From NCBI GenBank assembly GCA_029556545.1, contig JAKQEQ010000007.1, positions 15,031 to 79,030 of the forward strand: 64,000 bases of DNA, read 5' to 3'. How positions within the stretch are numbered: the stretch's first letter is position 1; each line of letters starts with the position of its first letter. The notes under the pieces were generated by a model, which saw nothing but the letters and a program-made list of their open reading frames with translations, ran no database searches and was not told the origin of the DNA. This document shows, one piece after another, positions 60,962 through 64,000 of the stretch. A program made the translations under genes and the position numbers. The stretch comes from Candidatus Hydrogenedentota bacterium. Its GTDB lineage: Bacteria > Hydrogenedentota > Hydrogenedentia > Hydrogenedentales > JAGMZX01.

Positions 60962-63900
60962 ATGCGACGTATCCTATTCGCAGCGCGGCCTTCGGAAAGC
61001 GCCGCCCATGTAGCATTGTTCACGGTCTTGCTATCCGCCGGGCTGATGTACTCCTCAGATGCACTCGACATCATCCTCTCCGGCGGACTGGATCAGCGCG
61101 CCGTCGCCGCCGCGAACGCGCCCGTGCTGCGGATGCGTCCAGTTGTCGTGGATATCGCGGCCCTCGACGGGCCGGAGGCGCGCCCCGGCGCGCCGGTGTC
61201 GCTGCGCCTGTTCGACGACCTGACGGTGGAAGGTGTTCTCACCCGGCGCAGCGATCGCGGCGAGGACGGATTTCTGTGGCGCGGCGACATACCGGGCGAC
61301 CCGCACGGGTATCTGGTCCTTTCCGTGTGTGACGATACGCTGTCGGCCACGGCCTTCTCGCGCAAGCAGGGCCTGTTTGAAGTGCGCCCGACAAGCGAAG
61401 GCTACGTGGCGCGAGAACTGGACCCGGAGCGCTGTTGCGAATGCACGGCATTGCCCGCGCCGTCCATCACGGACGGAGACATTGATACTCCCGGCCCGCG
61501 TCGTCTTGCCACAAAGGACGACCCCGTGGAAATCGACGTGATGGTGGTATACACGCCGAACGTGCGCGTGGAAGCCGGCAGCCACGCGGCGGTCCTTAGC
61601 GAGATCAACCTGGCGATTGACCTCGCCAACGCAAGCTACATGAACAGCGGCGTCCACGCGTACCTGCGTCTCGTACACGCCGCGGAAGTCGCCTACACCG
61701 AATATGGCGACATGTCTGTTGACCTCGCCCTGCTCACCGGTCCCGACGATACCTTCATGGACCAGGTGCATTCCTGGCGCAATCAATATGGGGCGGACAT
61801 GGTGGCGCTGCTGGTCGCGTTCGGCAACGCCTGCGGTATGGCGTGGATCATGCACAACAACAGCCCCGCCTTCGGGGCGAATGCCTTTTCCGTGACGGAC
61901 CACGGCTGCATCGCCACGCACACCTTCGCGCACGAACTCGGGCACAACATGGGCTGCGCCCACGACCGCGAAAACGCCGGGACCGGCCTGTATTCCTACT
62001 CCTACGGGTGGCGTTTCACCGGCAATGACAGCGTGCTGTACCGCACGGTCATGTCGTATGCGCCCGGCGTGCGCACCAACTATTTCTCGAACCCAGACGT
62101 GACCTTCGCCGGCGTGCCGACGGGCGTGCCACTCGGCGAGACCCTCGAAGCGCACAACGCACTGACCATCAACCAGTCCGCACCCACGATCGCCGCGTTC
62201 CGGCCCACGGGCGGCACGGGCGGCGAAGGAGAGGGTGAAGGCGAAGGAGAGGGAGAAGGAGAAGGTGAACCCGTGCCCGAGGGCATGTTTTGCGCCGCGC
62301 TGTATGCGCTGTACACCAGCGCGCTCATCCGCGCCATCGTGCCCGAGGAGTACCGCCCGCTCCTCGAACTGCTCAATCCGGATACCGCCGACCTGAACGG
62401 CGGCTACAATGTCGAGACGTATGAGGTATTCCCGAACGGCATGCTCGATTGCGCCCATGAACTCGGTGTCATCGAGGCGGTGCTCAATAATCCGCTCTAT
62501 GACGCGACGGCCACCGGCGGCGTTACCCACGCAATCGCCCAAGCCGCATTCGACGCCAACGTGGCGCAAATCATCGTCGATGTAGGCCCGGCGAACCTCG
62601 AATTGATCAACGTCGTCGCGCCCGGCGCGATCGAGTTGCTCGCCGGATACATGACCATCGGCGACGAGGATTCCGCCGGCGCCGTGCTCGCGATTTTTGG
62701 CTTGGCCGAGGGGCTGGTGTCAAATACGAATCCCGACATCAACGACTATCAGCCGCTGCCGCAGTTCTTCGCGCCGGATGGCGACGCGGACGGCGACGGC
62801 GCCACGAACCGCGAAGAATACGACGCCTACGCTCCGCTCGGGCCGCACATCTATGTGGCCTTCGCGCTCGACCCGAATATCCGGCCCACGGGCGGTGAGG
62901 GCGAAGGGGAAGGCGAGGGCGAAGGCGAGGGACTGGGGCCCGGGCGAAACTATCGGCAGGACATGCGCGACCTCGTGATGACGATCAGCGGGTACGGCAA
63001 GCTCTTCTCGCCCGGCTTTATCGTGATCCCGCAGAACGGCCAGGAACTGCTCACCCGCAACGGGGAAAGCGACGGTCCGCCGGCATCCGGCTACGTCAAC
63101 GCGATTGATGGGCAGGGACGCGAAGACCTGTTCTACGGCTTCGACGAGGACGACGCGCCGACGCCGCCGTCCGAGCGGGACTATATGCTCGGTTTTCTCG
63201 ATTTCGCGGAGAGTGCGGGCGTTGAAGTGCTCGTGACGGACTACTGCGCGACCCAGGCGTTTGTCGACGATTCCTACGCGCAGAGCGCCGCGCGCGGCTA
63301 TATCTCGTTCGCGGCGAGCCACCGCGAACTGGACAACGTGCCCGTCTACCCCGTCGCGCCGTATCAGGCGAATACGGCGGAGATCGCCGTGCTTCCCGAT
63401 GCGAAGAACTACCTCTACATCTTGAACTCGGGCAGCTTCGCTTCGAAGGATGACTATCTCGACGCGCTCACGGCAACGGACCATGACCTGATCATCATGG
63501 ACCTGTTCCACGAGGACGCCGCGCTGAATTCCGCCGACCTCGCGCGGATTCGCACGAAAGCCTCCGGCGGCGGCCGGCTGCTACTCGCTTACATGAGCAT
63601 AGGCGAAGCCGAGGACTATCGCTACTACTGGCAGCCCGGCTGGGAACCCGGCGCCCCCGACTGGATTGTCGCCGAGAACCCGGACTGGCCCGGCGACTAC
63701 AAGGTCGCTTACTGGCGGCCCGAATGGCACGTGCTCCTGTACGGCAGTCCCGGCGCATACCTGGACCGAATCATCGCGGCGGGCTTCGACGGTGTGTACC
63801 TGGACATCATCGACGCCTTCGAATACTTCGAGTCCTTGCCCGGCGAGGGCGAAGGCGAGGGCGAAGGCGAAGGCGAAGGTGGTGAGGGCGAGGGCGAAGG

Positions 63901-64000
63901 TGGTGAAGGTGAAGGCGAGGGTGAAGGTGGCGAAGGCGAGGGCGAAGGTGGCGAAGGCGAGGGCGAAGGTGGTGAGGGCGAGGGTGAAGGTGGAGAGGGC
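60962..64000 (+). CDS. Secreted metzincin-type metalloprotease fused to a GH114-like domain (partial)
   Basis: An open frame of 1013 residues that runs past the window end, so the C terminus is missing. A signal-like helix (VALFTVLLSAGLMYSS) is near the N terminus. Residues 190-415 are a zinc metalloprotease: VMVVYTPNVRVEAGSHAAV, HELGHNMGCAHD (H324, E325, H328, H334) and the Met-turn M364 in TVMSYAPG, a reprolysin/peptidyl-Asp-type metzincin. A GEGEG linker (421-436), a middle domain with a Ca-binding-like DADGDGATNREEY, and another GEGEG linker (644-660) follow. Residues 660-955 resemble GH114/TM1410 polygalactosaminidases (LLAYMSIGEAEDYRYYW, VAYWRPEWHVL, GVYLDIIDAFEYF). From 960 a long GE linker with GG breaks continues to the end. 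RBS GGGAAGAG precedes ATG 60962. Confidence 0.82.
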   Translation, partial: MRRILFAARPSESAAHVALFTVLLSAGLMYSSDALDIILSGGLDQRAVAAANAPVLRMRPVVVDIAALDGPEARPGAPVSLRLFDDLTVEGVLTRRSDRGEDGFLWRGDIPGDPHGYLVLSVCDDTLSATAFSRKQGLFEVRPTSEGYVARELDPERCCECTALPAPSITDGDIDTPGPRRLATKDDPVEIDVMVVYTPNVRVEAGSHAAVLSEINLAIDLANASYMNSGVHAYLRLVHAAEVAYTEYGDMSVDLALLTGPDDTFMDQVHSWRNQYGADMVALLVAFGNACGMAWIMHNNSPAFGANAFSVTDHGCIATHTFAHELGHNMGCAHDRENAGTGLYSYSYGWRFTGNDSVLYRTVMSYAPGVRTNYFSNPDVTFAGVPTGVPLGETLEAHNALTINQSAPTIAAFRPTGGTGGEGEGEGEGEGEGEGEPVPEGMFCAALYALYTSALIRAIVPEEYRPLLELLNPDTADLNGGYNVETYEVFPNGMLDCAHELGVIEAVLNNPLYDATATGGVTHAIAQAAFDANVAQIIVDVGPANLELINVVAPGAIELLAGYMTIGDEDSAGAVLAIFGLAEGLVSNTNPDINDYQPLPQFFAPDGDADGDGATNREEYDAYAPLGPHIYVAFALDPNIRPTGGEGEGEGEGEGEGLGPGRNYRQDMRDLVMTISGYGKLFSPGFIVIPQNGQELLTRNGESDGPPASGYVNAIDGQGREDLFYGFDEDDAPTPPSERDYMLGFLDFAESAGVEVLVTDYCATQAFVDDSYAQSAARGYISFAASHRELDNVPVYPVAPYQANTAEIAVLPDAKNYLYILNSGSFASKDDYLDALTATDHDLIIMDLFHEDAALNSADLARIRTKASGGGRLLLAYMSIGEAEDYRYYWQPGWEPGAPDWIVAENPDWPGDYKVAYWRPEWHVLLYGSPGAYLDRIIAAGFDGVYLDIIDAFEYFESLPGEGEGEGEGEGEGGEGEGEGGEGEGEGEGGEGEGEGGEGEGEGGEGEGEGGEG
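62219..62270 (+). repeat. (GE)n-encoding repeat, linker after the protease domain
   Basis: Hexanucleotide-like repeat encoding alternating Gly-Glu, here with GGA and GGT codons as well as GGC. Confidence 0.85.
62891..62938 (+). repeat. (GE)n-encoding repeat, linker before the GH114-like domain
   Basis: About eight Gly-Glu pairs between the Ca-binding-like segment and the GH114-like domain. Confidence 0.85.
63841..64000 (+). repeat. Long (GE)n repeat with GG phase breaks, open at the window end
   Basis: At least 160 bases of GGCGAG/GGCGAA/GGTGAA units. From about 63870 a Gly-Gly occurs every third or fourth pair, giving an 18- to 21-base higher-order period (GGEGEGE). It continues past the window. 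Confidence 0.9.

Noticed and set aside
63841-64000. The regular repeat at the window end as a CRISPR array
   Set aside because: There are no spacers of unique sequence; the units are 6-base and code for Gly-Glu in frame with the protein.

Overview
The window is about 64 kb of GC-rich bacterial chromosome, probably from an uncultured bacterium of the Candidatus Hydrogenedentota / Planctomycetota / Lentisphaerota kind. Four things suggest this: several H-X-DG type pseudopilins with very long leaders, large secreted proteins joined by Gly-Glu (GEGEGE) linkers, many secreted hydrolases of families common in those groups (DUF1080, DUF6259, AXE1-like esterases, PQQ propellers), and Gfo/Idh/MocA and UroD-like enzymes. 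The assignment rests on gene content only and is an inference. I found no tRNA, rRNA, CRISPR array, insertion sequence or prophage.

Layout. 1-4 kb: the end of an enolase-superfamily gene, an HTH-receiver regulator, and two paralogous pseudopilins, each with its own promoter and a leader of about 235 nt. 4.4-8.2 kb: clpX and lon. 8.2-14 kb: a three-gene operon linked by two ATGA overlaps (MTase-like/PQQ-propeller protein, unknown exported protein, CDF cation transporter). 14.1-17.5 kb: two overlapping dynamin-like GTPase genes. 17.6-19.7 kb: a Gfo/Idh/MocA dehydrogenase and an ABC permease without ATPase or binding protein. 20-24 kb: two exported proteins, one with GEGEG linkers and one made of short repeats. 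24-30.4 kb: a compact locus with a MarR-GNAT fusion, an alanine/ornithine racemase family enzyme, a methyltransferase, a sodium-solute symporter and a double GNAT protein, headed by a 24-bp palindrome over the promoter. 30.4-34.4 kb: a membrane-anchored two-domain protein, a strongly divergent chorismate synthase and a third pseudopilin. 34.6-35.3 kb: a RHH/PIN toxin-antitoxin pair. 35.4-40.4 kb: a minus-strand operon of four genes (UroD-like, DUF1080 lipoprotein, alpha/beta hydrolase, unknown). 40.5-47.4 kb: malate dehydrogenase, rhamnulokinase, DHH phosphoesterase, a double alpha/beta hydrolase and a D-cysteine desulfhydrase/ACC deaminase family enzyme. 47.6-49 kb: a DUF1460 amidase-like protein and a ParE-type toxin-antitoxin pair. 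49.2-58.2 kb: secreted glycan-active proteins (DUF6259-like, sialidase-fold plus LamG, GH3) with a ROK kinase. 58.2-64 kb: two very large secreted modular proteins; the last is a metalloprotease-GH114 fusion that runs off the window.

How it fits together. Most of the accessory content suits a surface-degrading heterotroph: exported glycosidases, esterases, a sialidase fold and a protease release sugars and peptides, and rhamnulokinase, a ROK kinase, Gfo/Idh/MocA and the 3-keto-sugar type DUF1080 protein could process them. The most interesting candidates for undescribed biology are the MarR-GNAT/racemase/methyltransferase/symporter locus, the overlapping GTPase pair, the chorismate synthase homologue that lacks canonical active-site residues, and a dispersed family of 9-bp tandem repeats that occurs between and inside genes.
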